A stretch of 64,000 nt of DNA from Panulirus ornatus (GCF_036320965.1 NC_092270.1:18685440-18749439); one strand, 5' to 3'; shown: positions 33,340 to 43,362, counted from the stretch's first letter. Notes: generated by a model from the sequence alone, not told the origin. Translations and numbers: made by a program.

Positions 33340-33935
33340 ACCACTTTAGTGACCAAAGAAGATGCTTTTCTGTATGATGACCCCAAGAGACACTTTCTTG
33401 CCTGTATTATTTCTCGAGAATATGCTTGCTCGTGTGGTAACCCAAGGATGTGCTTTCTTGTTTGATGACCCCAAATGAAAACAAGTGTTTGCATGAATGA
33501 TGGCCTCAAAAGGTGTTTTGCTGAATTGTGATTTCAGAAGATGCTTGGCTGTGTTTGCCTGTATGGTGACCTCCGAGGGTGCTTGCCTATATGATGACTC
33601 TAAGAGCTTGCCTGTATGGTGACCCAAGAACGTGCTTGCCTTTTTGTGACTCCCATAATGTGGTTGATTGTTTGGGTGACCCCCAAGGTCCTTGCATGTA
33701 GGGTAACTTTAGAAGGTACTTCTTTGTATGATGACTCCAAAAGATGCATGCCTACATGGTAACCCCAGAAGAGTCCTGCCTATATGGTGATCCCTGGAGA
33801 TGCTTTTCTTTATGGTGATTTCAGAATGTACTTACCTTTGCGGGAGAATGCCTTTATGGTGACTTTATGTTTGTATGGTGACCCTAGAAAGTTCTTGTCC
33901 TTATAGTGACTCCAGAAGGTGCATGGCAGTATTGT
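33340..33935 (+). repeat. degenerate ~28-bp minisatellite
   Basis: Roughly twenty irregular copies of a unit close to TGCTTGCCTGTATGGTGACC followed by CCAGAAGG. TATGGTGA, TGATGACCCC, AAGAAGATGC and TTGCCT recur every 25-40 bases. Units vary in length and sequence, so the array is old. Reversed, it gives a spurious open frame with repeating GxxH/QA-type residues at 33627-33346. Confidence 0.8.
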
Positions 33936-36061
33936 CATACACCTGATCCACCATGTAAATGAGAATGGAGTTAAAAGTCATCGATATATAGTTTAGGAAA
34001 TAAGTAACAAACCTCAAATTTACAGGTGTTTCTCCCTCTATGTATTCAGTTATTCAAGGATTGATTATTTTTAAGTGGGTGTAGAATTAAGTTATTGAAT
34101 ATGGTGCACACTGTAACTCTGTGTTTTTGATTTGATGATAAAAAATTTAGGAAAAGAGGAATTGCATTTGAAAGGTTGCTGAGTATCGCTTGGAACCATA
34201 AATGTGAAGTTGAGCTTTTTTGTTGAGTACTGGTACAACTTGAAATCATTTATAGTTTAATGTGACATGAAATGCAAACTTATGGTGGATGGAAGTATTT
34301 GCTTTTCCAACTTTATATTACTTTGGTTTCTTTGGTTTTAATCTTTGTGATGATACTGTTGTGTCGTGTAACTGTGTGTAACATTTTTAAAATCATTCAT
34401 CGTAATGACCAGATGAGAAAGTTTTACATAATTTCCATTGTTTTTGACATTGGTGTTGTATGTAATAATATTGCTTGATGTCACAGAAATTGAAATGATC
34501 CAGAAAGTATAAGCTACACTTGTTCCCACATAATTTCAAAACTTAAATATGCTCATTTTATGCCAACAGAATGCTCATACGTAATGGCAACTCAGCCTTC
34601 ATATACCTTCAAGATATTACTCATGAAACTGCTGTTCTCAGGATTAATAGTGAGGCCCAAGTTTTATATAGGATCACAGTGACCTCAACATAGATTTGTT
34701 GATGATACTAGGAGGACCTTTTAGTTAGGTTACCAGCTGACCCACACTTTGTGCAGGGCCAGAAATTTTTTACATTTGAGATCGTTTTCCTACAACCATA
34801 ACTGCAAACATACTGTGCTCATTACTGATTGAAATGAAAGAACTCATTATGAGGTGAGTGTCTAGAGGTTCAGGCTGATAAAAAGGTATACCTCAAATAT
34901 AGTTTCATGCTTTCTCTCCCTTGTGGAGAATGTCAAAAGATTTCCCCCATAATTTTTGAAGGGCAGGAATGCACATACATATACTTAGATACTCTCCTAT
35001 TGTATTTGACTCAAATTGTAATCGTTTATGTAATTCTTGCACATTGATGTTTTTTACGTTGTATACTAGCGCTGTGAAACTTACAGTGCCATAGGTTACT
35101 TGATTTCTTAATTCATTTACCACTACAAAACATGATTTAAAAAAAAATTACAGATCACATTAATTTATTTAAATTCATAATTAATTTACCTCCAAATATC
35201 ACTAGTGTGCTTCTGTTGTGTTCATACACAGAGCATAGGTCGCCAAGGACGAACAAAGATCTCCCATTCTAGTTTAATTCTACATGTAAGAGATTCACTT
35301 GAAAATTGCCTGTTTCAAACCCTGGGTGCTAGCAATGGTTGCCAAAAAGTTTGTCATGAACCAAGTGTCTTTTTGTTTAACACTTGGATGGGCTGGAGCC
35401 ATGTATTTGTTAAATATTGAGTAGATTTTCACAGAACATTAAAGGGGCTTTCTGGTAATATTGTTTGAGGATTTCCATTGTGCCAGAGTACTGCTTGAAG
35501 AAAGCCAGTCCAGGTTAATTATTTAGTGATCTTGTACTTCTTTTCCACAAATCACAAATATTTAAATCATTAAATTCATTACAAAACTAAGCAGCATTGT
35601 TGTAGAAAATGTATATCATTGGATTTTAAGTAAATGTTGATTGTCTTTGGTATCATTATTTAAGAATGTTTTGTGATCAATATAAAAGGAATTTTATGAT
35701 TGAAAGGTTGTAGAATCCAAGGCTTTCCTCCACCACAGCTCCAGACTTTATGTTTCTAATACCTGTATTGTATTCCCAGTTTGTAATTTTGAATGATCTG
35801 TGTATTTAACCCAATATTAATGTTTACACAGTTATTTTATATTTGCAGTATATTTTCTCTAAAAATGTAGGAGTTACTTCAAAACATGTTTAAACTAACA
35901 AAAACTAAAAAAGCCGAAGGGTGGTGTGTGGCTTGATATTGTTTTAGGTGTAGGGTCCCATATGAGGCCAATTTCCATGGTGCTTCACACATTAAACAGT
36001 AAAAGATGGGTAAACACAGCACACTACCATTAACTATGTTTGCAGTTTTTTATTTATTTTT
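33936..36061. other. unassigned sequence
   Basis: AT-rich sequence. I see short open frames only; none has a recognisable domain or splice partners. Confidence 0.4.
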
Positions 36062-37640
36062 TATTATTTTGCTTTGTTAGCGAGGTAGCACAAGGAAACA
36101 GACGAAAGAATGGCCCAACCCACCCACATACACATGTATGTACATACACGTCCACACACGCAAATATACATACCTATACAACTCAATGTATACATATATA
36201 TACACACACAGACATATACATATATACACATGTACATAATTCATAGTCTGCCTTTATTCATTCCCATCGCCACCTTGCCACACATGGAATAACAACTCCC
36301 TTCTCCCTCATGTGAGCGAGGTAGCGCTAGGAAAAGACAACAAAGGCCTCATTCGTTCACACTCAGTCTCTAGCTGTCATGTAATAATGCACCGAAACCA
36401 CAGCTCCCTTTCCACATCCAGGCCCCACAGAACTTTCCATGGTTTACCCCAGACGCTTCACATGCCCTGGTTCAATCCATTGACAGCACGTCGACCCTGG
36501 TATACTACATCGTTCCAGTTCACTCTATTCCTTGCACGCCTTTTACCCTCCTGCATGTTCAGGCCCTGATCACTCAAAATCTTTTTCACTCCATCCCTCC
36601 ACCTCCAATTTGGTCTCCCACTTCTCGTTCCCTCCACCTCTGACACATATATCCTCTAGGTCAGTCTTTCCTCACTCATTCTCTCCATGTGACCAAAACA
36701 TTTCAAAACACCCTCTTCTGCTCTCTCAACCACACTCTTTTTATTACCACACATCTCTCTTACCCTTACATTACTTACTTGATCAAACCACCTCACACCA
36801 CATATTGTCCTCAAACATCTCATTTCCAGCACATCCACCCTCCTGTGCACAACTCTATCCATAGCCCACACCTCGCAACCATACAACATTGTTGGAACCA
36901 CTATTCCTTCAAACACACCCATTTTTGCTTTCGGAAATAATGTTTTCGACTTCCACACATTCTTCAAGGCTCCCAGAATTTTTGCCCCCTCCCCCACCCT
37001 ATGATTCACTTCTGCTTCCATGGTTCCATCCGCTGCCAAATCCACTCCCAGATATCCAAAACACTTCACTTCCTCCAGTTTTTCTCCATTCAAACTTACC
37101 TCCCAGTTCACTTGACCCTCAACCCTACTGTACCTAATATTCCTTGCTATTATTCACATTTACTCTCAACTTTCTTCTTTCACACACTTTACCAAACTCA
37201 GTCACCAGCTTCTGCAGTTTCTCACATGAATCAGCCACCAGCGCTGTATCATCAGCAAACAACAAATGACTCACTTCCCAAGCTCTCTCATCCACAACAG
37301 ACTGCATACTTGCCCCTCTTTCCAAAACTCTTGCATTCACCTCCCTAACAACCCCATCCATAAACAAATTAAACAACCATGGAGACATCACACACCCCTG
37401 CCGCAATCCTACATTCACTGAGAACCAATCACTTTCCTCTCTTCCTACACGTACACATGCCGTACATCCTTGATAAAAACTTTTCACTGCTTCTAACAAC
37501 TTGCCTCCCACACCATATATTCTTAATACCTTCCACAGAGCATCTCTGTCAACTCTATCATATGCCTTCTCCAGATCCATAAATGCTACATACAAATCCA
37601 TTTGTTTTTCTAAGTATTTCTCAGTATTTCTAAGTATTTC
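36062..37640 (-). mobile_element. RTE-like LINE, 5'-truncated copy N
   Basis: The - strand copy has the long-type 3' UTR (36062-36480: hairpin end TTTGTTAGCGAGGTAGCACA, CA/TA tract, ACTCAGTCTCTAGC) and coding region back to motif A. A frame open from 37601 to 37134 holds YVAFMDLEKAYDRV and HLLFADDTALVADS. After a frameshift near 37134 the frame 37111-36656 holds FGYLGVDLAADGTM and VLKCFGHMERM. The 5' break repeats TTTCTAAGTATTTC (37604-37640), a short local duplication. Confidence 0.9.
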
Positions 37641-37927
37641 GCAGTTTTTAGGTGAATAAATTCAAACTGATTTTAACTAAAAAAACAAATAATTACTCTC
37701 AGACATAGGCAAACTCTACATGCAAAGGTATTCTCCATACAGCTGAGAGTGCCATTTGCCTTTTGATCTGATCCTCTGCGAATATTAATCTGATTGCATA
37801 CTTCCTTCTCATTTTTCTATTTACCTAATTGTTTTCCATACATTAGCTAGGCAGCATCATGAAACATCCGTTCTCTAGCTGTCCTGTGTATGTACTGAAA
37901 TCAGAGCCAAACAGCAACAGTCAAGTC
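37641..37927. other. unassigned sequence between LINE N and the GATA-tailed repeat
   Basis: About 290 bp. The last part (GCTAGGCAGCATCATGAAAC, CTCTAGCTGTC) looks like a degraded fragment of the LINE 3' UTR on the - strand; the rest is not recognised. Confidence 0.4.
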
Positions 37928-38110
37928 TGTCTATCTATCTCTGTCTGACACGCATTCCCTTTGGGGTGTTTCTCAAAGGTGTGGCCGTGGCAAGTGTTTC
38001 CGTAACCAGTGAACTCTATTGCCACTTCTTAGCCTTTATTAGTGCCTCACCCTTAACAGACCATTGGCTGAGGGGAACTTTAGAGCTAATTAATGTTTCA
38101 ACCCACTGCT
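37928..38110 (-). repeat. GATA-tailed dispersed repeat, reversed copy
   Basis: The reverse complement matches 6330-6575: GTGAGGCACTAATAAAGGCT, AAGAAGTGGCAATAGAGTTC, and it ends in a GATAGATAGAC tail (TCTATCTATCTCTG at 37937 on +). Confidence 0.62.
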
Positions 38111-38184
38111 TTTACGTAATGCTTTACATACTATTACTTAATGTATCTACTCAATGCTCCTGTCTAACCTTCTTACCTACTGTT

Positions 38185-39165
38185 AAAACTAGCCAAGTAC
38201 CAGATGATATTCCATGGTTTGCTTTGACTGCTTCATGTACCCTGGTTCAGCCCACTGACTGCACATAGCCATTCTGGTTCATTCTATTTCATGCGTGCCT
38301 CTCACCCTGTTGAATGCTCAGGCCACCAATATCCCAAAGCCTACTTCACTCCATCTTCCTCCTCATCCTTGGTCTCGCCTTCCTCCTGTCACTTCTAATG
38401 CAGATCCTCTTCACTGGTCTTTCTTTTATCACTCATCCTCACTATTTCAGTACAACCTGGTTTCTTCTCTCAATCATACTGCACTACCACAATTTTTCCT
38501 GTCATTGCCTTTCCTTATGTTATTAAGCCCATCTCACACCACACATTGTTAAGCACTTAATTTCCAGAACATCCCCCTCTCTTCCCCATTCAAGGCCTAA
38601 AATGCATATCTGTACAACACAGTTAGACATATTTTTCTTTACCATGAAAGACATTGGCCTCTCCTTCCATATACTCTGTAATACACTCTGGACCTTCCCC
38701 CCCCCCCCCCCTTTCTGACTTATTTTAGCCCCTGTGGTTCATTCCACAGACATGTCCAGCACTAGATATTTAGAGCACTCCACTTCTTCCACATTCTTCC
38801 CTAGTCAAACCTACACTCAACTCCACTTCCTGCAGGTTCTCCCCAATCAAATTTATACTCCAACCATCCTGTCTCATCTTCTTACACCTCACTACCTAAC
38901 TTTTGTTCACATCTACTCTCAACTTTTTCCATTCACACACTTTCCCAGACTCTCTCAACAGCTTCTGAAGTTTCTCTTGTAAGTCTGCCACCAGAACCTG
39001 TGGCATTTGTAAACAGCTACTCATTCACCTTCCATGCCCCAAACCCCAAGATACTGTAGACCTACCCCTTGTCCTAAGACCCTTGGAATCCTAATCCTCT
39101 TCACCCTGTCCATAAAGAGACATAGTGACATCATCTAACCTTGACGTAGACCTCCCTATAACATG
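38185..39165 (-). mobile_element. RTE-like LINE, strongly decayed copy O
   Basis: Degraded - strand copy recognisable by CATGTACCCTGGTTCAGCCC, CTTCACTCCATC and GAATGCTCAGGCC (the C-terminus), CACTCCACTTCTTCC (the RT7 region) and CTTCTGAAGTTTCTC (the FADD region). A (C)n run at 38699-38712 lies inside. It is among the oldest copies in the window. Confidence 0.68.
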
Positions 39166-39179
39166 AACCATGCCCCCTC

Positions 39180-39285
39180 CTTTCCTGCTTGCACATTTGT
39201 ATGCGGGTGGGTTGTGCAATTCTTTCATCTGTTTCCTTGCACTACCTCGCTAACGTGGGAGACAGCGACAAAGTGTAATAATAAA
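39180..39285 (+). mobile_element. RTE-like LINE 3' terminal fragment
   Basis: It carries only the last ~100 bases of the family 3' UTR: GGGTGGGTTGTGCAATTC, TGTTTCCTTGCACTACCTCG, CTAACGTGGGAGACAGCGAC and AAAGTGTAATAATA. It faces the tail of the reversed 39312-39455 piece across an AT-rich palindromic gap. Confidence 0.8.
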
Positions 39286-39311
39286 AATAATATATATATT
39301 TTATTTATTAT

Positions 39312-39455
39312 TTATTATACTTTGTCACTGTCTCCCGCATCAGCGAGGTAGTGCAAGGAAATAGACAAAAGAATGGCCCAACCCATTCACATACACATGT
39401 ATATAAATACACGTCCACCCACGCACATATACATACCTATACATCTCAACGTATA
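39312..39455 (-). mobile_element. 3' end of an older LINE split by the intact copy (left part)
   Basis: This - strand 3' UTR end contains the hairpin (TGTCTCCCGCATCAGCGAGG), then CACATACACATG, and ends at CATCTCAACGTATATATATA. The rest of the same 3' UTR resumes at 43075, beyond the intact LINE and short element f. Confidence 0.8.
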
Positions 39456-39470
39456 TATATATATATATAT

Positions 39471-42400
39471 GGGGATAGGGGTGAAAGAATACTTCCCACG
39501 TATTCCTCGCGTGTCGTAGAAAGCGACTAGAGGGGACGGGAGCGGGGGGCCGGAAATCCTCCCCTCCTTGTATTAACTTTCTAAAATGGGAAACAGAAGA
39601 AGGAGTCACGCGGGGAGTGATCATCCTCCTCGAAGGCTCAGAGTGGGGTGCCTAAATGTGTGTGGATGTAACCAAGATGTGAAAAAAGGAGAGATAGGTA
39701 GTATGTTTGAGGAAAGGAACCTGGATGTTTTGGCTCTGAGTGAAACGAAGCTCAAGGGTAAAGGGGAAGAGTGGTTTGGAAATGTCTGGGGAGTGAAGTC
39801 AGGGGTTAGTGAGAGGACAAGAGCAAGGGAAGGAGTAGCAATACTCCTGAAACAGGAGTTGTGGGAGTATGTGATAGAATGTAAGAAAGTAAATTCTCGA
39901 TTAATATGGGTAAAATTGAAAGTTGATGGAGAGAGGTGGGTGATTATTGGTGCATATGCACCTGGGCATGAGAAGAAAGATCATGAGAGGCAAGTGTTTT
40001 GGGAGCAGCTAAATGAGTGTGTTAGCGGTTTTGATGCACGAGACCGGGTTATAGTGATGGGTGATTTGAATGCAAAGGTGAGTAATGTGGCAGTTGAGGG
40101 AATAATTGGTATGCATGGGGTGTTCAGTGTTGTAAATGGAAATGGTGAAGAGCTTGTAGATTTATGTGCTGAAAAAGGACTGATGATTGGGAATACCTGG
40201 TTTAAAAAGCGAGATATACATAAGTATACTTATGTAAGTAGGAGAGATGGCCAGAGAGCGTTATTGGATTACGTGTTAATTGACAGGCGTGCGAAAGAGA
40301 GACTTTTGGATGTTAATGTGCTGAGAGGTGCAACTAGAGGGATGTCTGATCATTATCTTGTGGAGGCTAAGGTGAAGATTAGTATGGGTTTTCAGAAAAG
40401 AGGAGTGAATGTTGGGGTGAAGAAGGTGGTGAGAGTAAGTGAGCTTGGGAAGGAGACCTGTGTGGGGAAGTACCAGGAGAGACTGTGTACAGAATGGAAA
40501 AAGGTGAGAACAATGGAAGTAAGGGGAGTCGGGGAGGAATGGGATGTATTTAGGGAATCAGTGATGGATTGCGCAAAAGATGCTTGTGGCATGAGAAGAG
40601 TGGGAGGTGGGCTGTTTAGAAAGGGTAGTGAGTGGTGGGATGAAGAAGTAAGAGTATTAGTGAAAGAGAAGAGAGAGGCATTTGGACGATTTTTGCAGGG
40701 AAAAAATGCAATTGAGTGGGAGAAGTATAAAAGAAAGAGACAGGAGGTCAAGAGAAAGGTGCAAGAGGTGAAAAAAAGGGCAAATGAGAGTTGGGGTGAG
40801 AGACTATCAGTAAATTTTAGGGAGAATAAAAAGATGTTCTGGAAGGAGGTAAATAGGGTGCGTAAGACAAGGGAGCAAATGGGAACTTCAGTGAAGGGCG
40901 TAAATGGGGAGGTGATAACAAGTAGCGGTGATGTGAGAAGGAGATGGAATGAGTATTTTGAAGGTTTGTTGAATGTGTCTGATGACAGAGTGGCAGATAT
41001 AGGGTGTTTTGGTCGAGGTGGTGTGCAAAGTGAGAGGGTTAGGGAAAATGATTTGGTAAACAGAGAAGAGGTAGTAAAAGCTTTGCGGAAGATGAAAGCC
41101 GGCAAGGCAGCAGGTTTGGATGGTATTGCAGTGGAATTTATTAAGAAAGGGGGTGACTGTATTGTTGACTGGTTGGTAAGGTTATTTAATGTATGTATGA
41201 CTCATGGTGAGGTGCCTGAGGATTGGCGGAATGCGTGCATAGTGCCATTGTACAAAGGCAAAGGGGATAAGAGTGAGTGCTCAAATTACAGAGGTATAAG
41301 TTTGTTGAGTATTCCTGGTAAATTATATGGGAGGGTATTGATTGAGAGGGTGAAGGCATGTACAGAGCATCAGATTGGGGAAGAGCAGTGCGGTTTCAGA
41401 AGTGGTAGAGGATGTGTGGATCAGGTGTTTGCTTTGAAGAATGTATGTGAGAAATACTTAGAAAAGCAAATGGATTTGTATGTAGCATTTATGGATCTGG
41501 AGAAGGCATATGATAGAGTTGATAGAGATGCTCTGTGGAAGGTATTAAGAATATATGGTGTGGGAGGCAAGTTGTTAGAAGCAGTGAAAAGTTTTTATCG
41601 AGGATGTAAGGCATGTGTACGTGTAGGAAGAGAGGAAAGTGATTGGTTCTCAGTGAATGTAGGTTTGCGGCAGGGGTGTGTGATGTCTCCATGGTTGTTT
41701 AATTTGTTTATGGATGGGGTTGTAAGGGAGGTAAATGCTAGAGTCCTGGAAAGAGGGGCAAGTATGAAGTCTGTTGGGGATGAGAGAGCTTGGGAAGTGA
41801 GTCAATTGTTGTTCGCTGATGATACAGCGCTGGTGGCTGATTCATGTGAGAAACTGCAGAAGCTGGTGACTGAGTTTGGTAAAGTGTGTGGAAGAAGAAA
41901 GTTGAGAGTAAATGTGAATAAGAGCAAGGTTATTAGGTACAGTAGGGGTGAGGGTCAAGTCAATTGGGAGGTGAGTTTGAATGGAGAAAAACTGGAGGAA
42001 GTGAAGTGTTTTAGATATCTGGGAGTGGATCTGTCAGCGGATGGAACCATGGAAGCGGAAGTGGATCATAGGGTGGGGGAGGGGGCGAAAATTTTGGGAG
42101 CCTTGAAAAATGTGTGGAAGTCGAGAACATTATCTCGGAAAGCAAAAATGGGTATGTTTGAGGGAATAGTGGTTCCAACAATGCTGTATGGTTGCGAGGC
42201 GTGGGCTATGGATAGAGATGTGCGCAGGAGGATGGATGTGCTGGAAATGAGATGTTTGAGGACAATGTGTGGTGTGAGGTGGTTTGATCGAGTAAGTAAC
42301 GTAAGGGTAAGAGAGATGTGTGGAAATAAAAAGAGCGTGGTTGAGAGAGCAGAAGAGGGTGTTTTGAAATGGTTTGGGCACATGGAGAGAATGAGTGAGG

Positions 42401-42770
42401 AGAGATTGACCAAGAGGATATATGTGTCGGAGGTGGAGGGAACGAGGAGAAGAGGGAGACCAAATTGGAGGTGGAAAGATGGAGTGAAAAAGATTTTGTG
42501 TGATCGGGGCCTGAACATGCAGGAGGGTGAAAGGAGGGCAAGAAATAGAGTGAATTGGAGTCATGTGGTATACAGGGCTTGACGTGCTGTCAGTGGATTG
42601 AAGCAAGGCATGTGAAGCGTCTGGGGTAAACCATGGAAAGCTGTGTAGGTATGTATATTTGCGTGTGTGGACGTGTGTATGTACATGTGTATGGGGGGGG
42701 GGTTGGGCCATTTCTTTCGTCTGTTTCCTTGCGCTACCTCGCAAACGCGGGAGACAGCGACAAAGTATAA
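39471..42770 (+). mobile_element. full-length RTE-like LINE, intact copy P
   Basis: The 3.3-kb element starts GGGGATAGGGGTGAAAGAAT directly after (TA)n and ends with the hairpin CGCTACCTCGCAAACGCGGG, GACAGCGACAAAGTATAA and a poly-A/(TA)n tail. It has a ~115-bp 5' UTR, a single 998-codon ORF and a ~190-bp short-type 3' UTR. It lies inside the TA tract of an older reversed LINE whose halves are at 39312-39455 and 43075-43362. It is a good reference sequence for the family, and all other copies can be read against it. Confidence 0.95.
39586..42582 (+). CDS. RTE-like LINE polyprotein: APE endonuclease + reverse transcriptase
   Basis: This 998-residue ORF nicks target DNA and copies the element RNA at the nick. 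The start ATG is preceded in frame by TAA 12 bases upstream. The endonuclease (about residues 18-260) keeps the expected acidic and His residues: Asn24 in CLNVCG, Glu53 in LSETKL, YAPGHEKKDHE, Asp160/Asn162 in GDLNAKV, and Ser254-Asp255-His256 in MSDHYL. A basic linker follows. The RT (about 490-800) has LYKGKGDKSECSNYRGISLL, Asp637 in FMDLEKAYDRV, GLRQGCVMSPWLFNLFMDG, and FADD at 743-746. A C-terminal region of about 180 residues (MLYGCEAWAM, LRTMCGVRWFDRVSN, VLKWFGHMERM, GRPNWRWKDG) is conserved in all copies. There is no RNase H, gag-like ORF1 or LTR. Clade RTE or a near relative is inferred from motif style; a tree would settle it. No disabling change was found. Confidence 0.94.
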   Translation: MGNRRRSHAGSDHPPRRLRVGCLNVCGCNQDVKKGEIGSMFEERNLDVLALSETKLKGKGEEWFGNVWGVKSGVSERTRAREGVAILLKQELWEYVIECKKVNSRLIWVKLKVDGERWVIIGAYAPGHEKKDHERQVFWEQLNECVSGFDARDRVIVMGDLNAKVSNVAVEGIIGMHGVFSVVNGNGEELVDLCAEKGLMIGNTWFKKRDIHKYTYVSRRDGQRALLDYVLIDRRAKERLLDVNVLRGATRGMSDHYLVEAKVKISMGFQKRGVNVGVKKVVRVSELGKETCVGKYQERLCTEWKKVRTMEVRGVGEEWDVFRESVMDCAKDACGMRRVGGGLFRKGSEWWDEEVRVLVKEKREAFGRFLQGKNAIEWEKYKRKRQEVKRKVQEVKKRANESWGERLSVNFRENKKMFWKEVNRVRKTREQMGTSVKGVNGEVITSSGDVRRRWNEYFEGLLNVSDDRVADIGCFGRGGVQSERVRENDLVNREEVVKALRKMKAGKAAGLDGIAVEFIKKGGDCIVDWLVRLFNVCMTHGEVPEDWRNACIVPLYKGKGDKSECSNYRGISLLSIPGKLYGRVLIERVKACTEHQIGEEQCGFRSGRGCVDQVFALKNVCEKYLEKQMDLYVAFMDLEKAYDRVDRDALWKVLRIYGVGGKLLEAVKSFYRGCKACVRVGREESDWFSVNVGLRQGCVMSPWLFNLFMDGVVREVNARVLERGASMKSVGDERAWEVSQLLFADDTALVADSCEKLQKLVTEFGKVCGRRKLRVNVNKSKVIRYSRGEGQVNWEVSLNGEKLEEVKCFRYLGVDLSADGTMEAEVDHRVGEGAKILGALKNVWKSRTLSRKAKMGMFEGIVVPTMLYGCEAWAMDRDVRRRMDVLEMRCLRTMCGVRWFDRVSNVRVREMCGNKKSVVERAEEGVLKWFGHMERMSEERLTKRIYVSEVEGTRRRGRPNWRWKDGVKKILCDRGLNMQEGERRARNRVNWSHVVYRA

Positions 42771-42773
42771 AAA

Positions 42774-42807
<34 letters not shown>

Positions 42808-42811
42808 TATA
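42771..42811. repeat. poly-A then (TA)n between LINE P and short element f
   Basis: A run of A (42771-42790) changes to TA repeats (42791-42811), followed without gap by CTTTCCCTGGGGATAGGGG. Confidence 0.95.
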
Positions 42812-43055
42812 CTTTCCCTGGGGATAGGGGAGAAAGAATACTTCCCACGTATTCCCTGCGTGCCGTAGAAGGCGACTGAAAGGGAAGGGAGCGGGGGGCT
42901 GGAAATCCTCCCCTCTCGTTTTTTTTTTAATTTTCCAAAAGAAGGAACAGAGAAGAGGGCCAGGTGAGGATATTCCCTCAAAGGCCCAGTCTTCTGTTCT
43001 TAACGCTACCTCGCTATCGCGGGAAATGGCGAATAGTATGAAAAAAAAAAAAAAA
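42812..43055 (+). mobile_element. short LINE-partner element, copy f (reference copy)
   Basis: The order is: head GGGGATAGGGGAGAAAGAAT to GGAAATCCTCCCCTC (about 95 bp, matching the 5' end of LINE P at 39471-39566 almost base for base), poly-T, CCAAAAGAAGGAACAGAG (aligning loosely with CTAAAATGGGAAACAGAAG of the LINE), a ~75-bp core not seen in the LINE (CAGGTGAGGATATTCCCTCA), and the terminal hairpin CGCTACCTCGCTATCGCGGG, with GGCGAATAGTATG and poly-A/(TA)n. It has no coding capacity. I see no clear tRNA, 7SL or 5S promoter. Confidence 0.9.
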
Positions 43056-43074
43056 ATATATATATATACACACA

Positions 43075-43362
43075 CATGTATATAATTCATACTGTCTGCC
43101 CCTATTCATTCCCGTCGCCACCCCGCCACACATGAAATGACAACCCCCGCGCGTGTAGGAGGTAGCACTAGGAAAAGACAACAAAGGCCACATTCGTTCA
43201 CACTCGGTCTCTACCTGTCATGTATAATGCACCGAAACCATAGCTCCCTTTCGACATCCAGGCCCCACAAAACTTTCCATGGTTTACCCCAGATGCTTCA
43301 CATCCCCTGGTTCAATCCATTGACAGCACGTCAACCCTGGTATATCACATTGTTCCAATTCA
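43075..43362 (-). mobile_element. older LINE split by the intact copy (right part)
   Basis: The - strand 3' UTR begins in the CACACACATGTATATAATTC tract, continues through CCGTCGCCACCCCGCCACAC and CTCGGTCTCTACCTGTC, and includes the last few C-terminal codons (TGTTCCAATTCACT). It stops near 43362. Together with 39312-39455 it makes one continuous long-type 3' UTR. Confidence 0.82.

Noticed and set aside
33346..33627. 93-codon - strand frame with repeated GxxH/QA pattern
   Set aside because: Produced by the minisatellite at 33340-33935; no start context or family match.
33340..33935. CRISPR-like array
   Set aside because: Repeats vary in sequence and length with no constant spacers, and the genome is eukaryotic.
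42066..42981. Long open frames antisense to LINE copies (for example 42981-42130, 55270-54569, 18871-18344)
   Set aside because: They recur antisense to every LINE copy, are Ser/Pro/His/Leu-rich and follow from the C-poor sense strand; no independent domain or start context.
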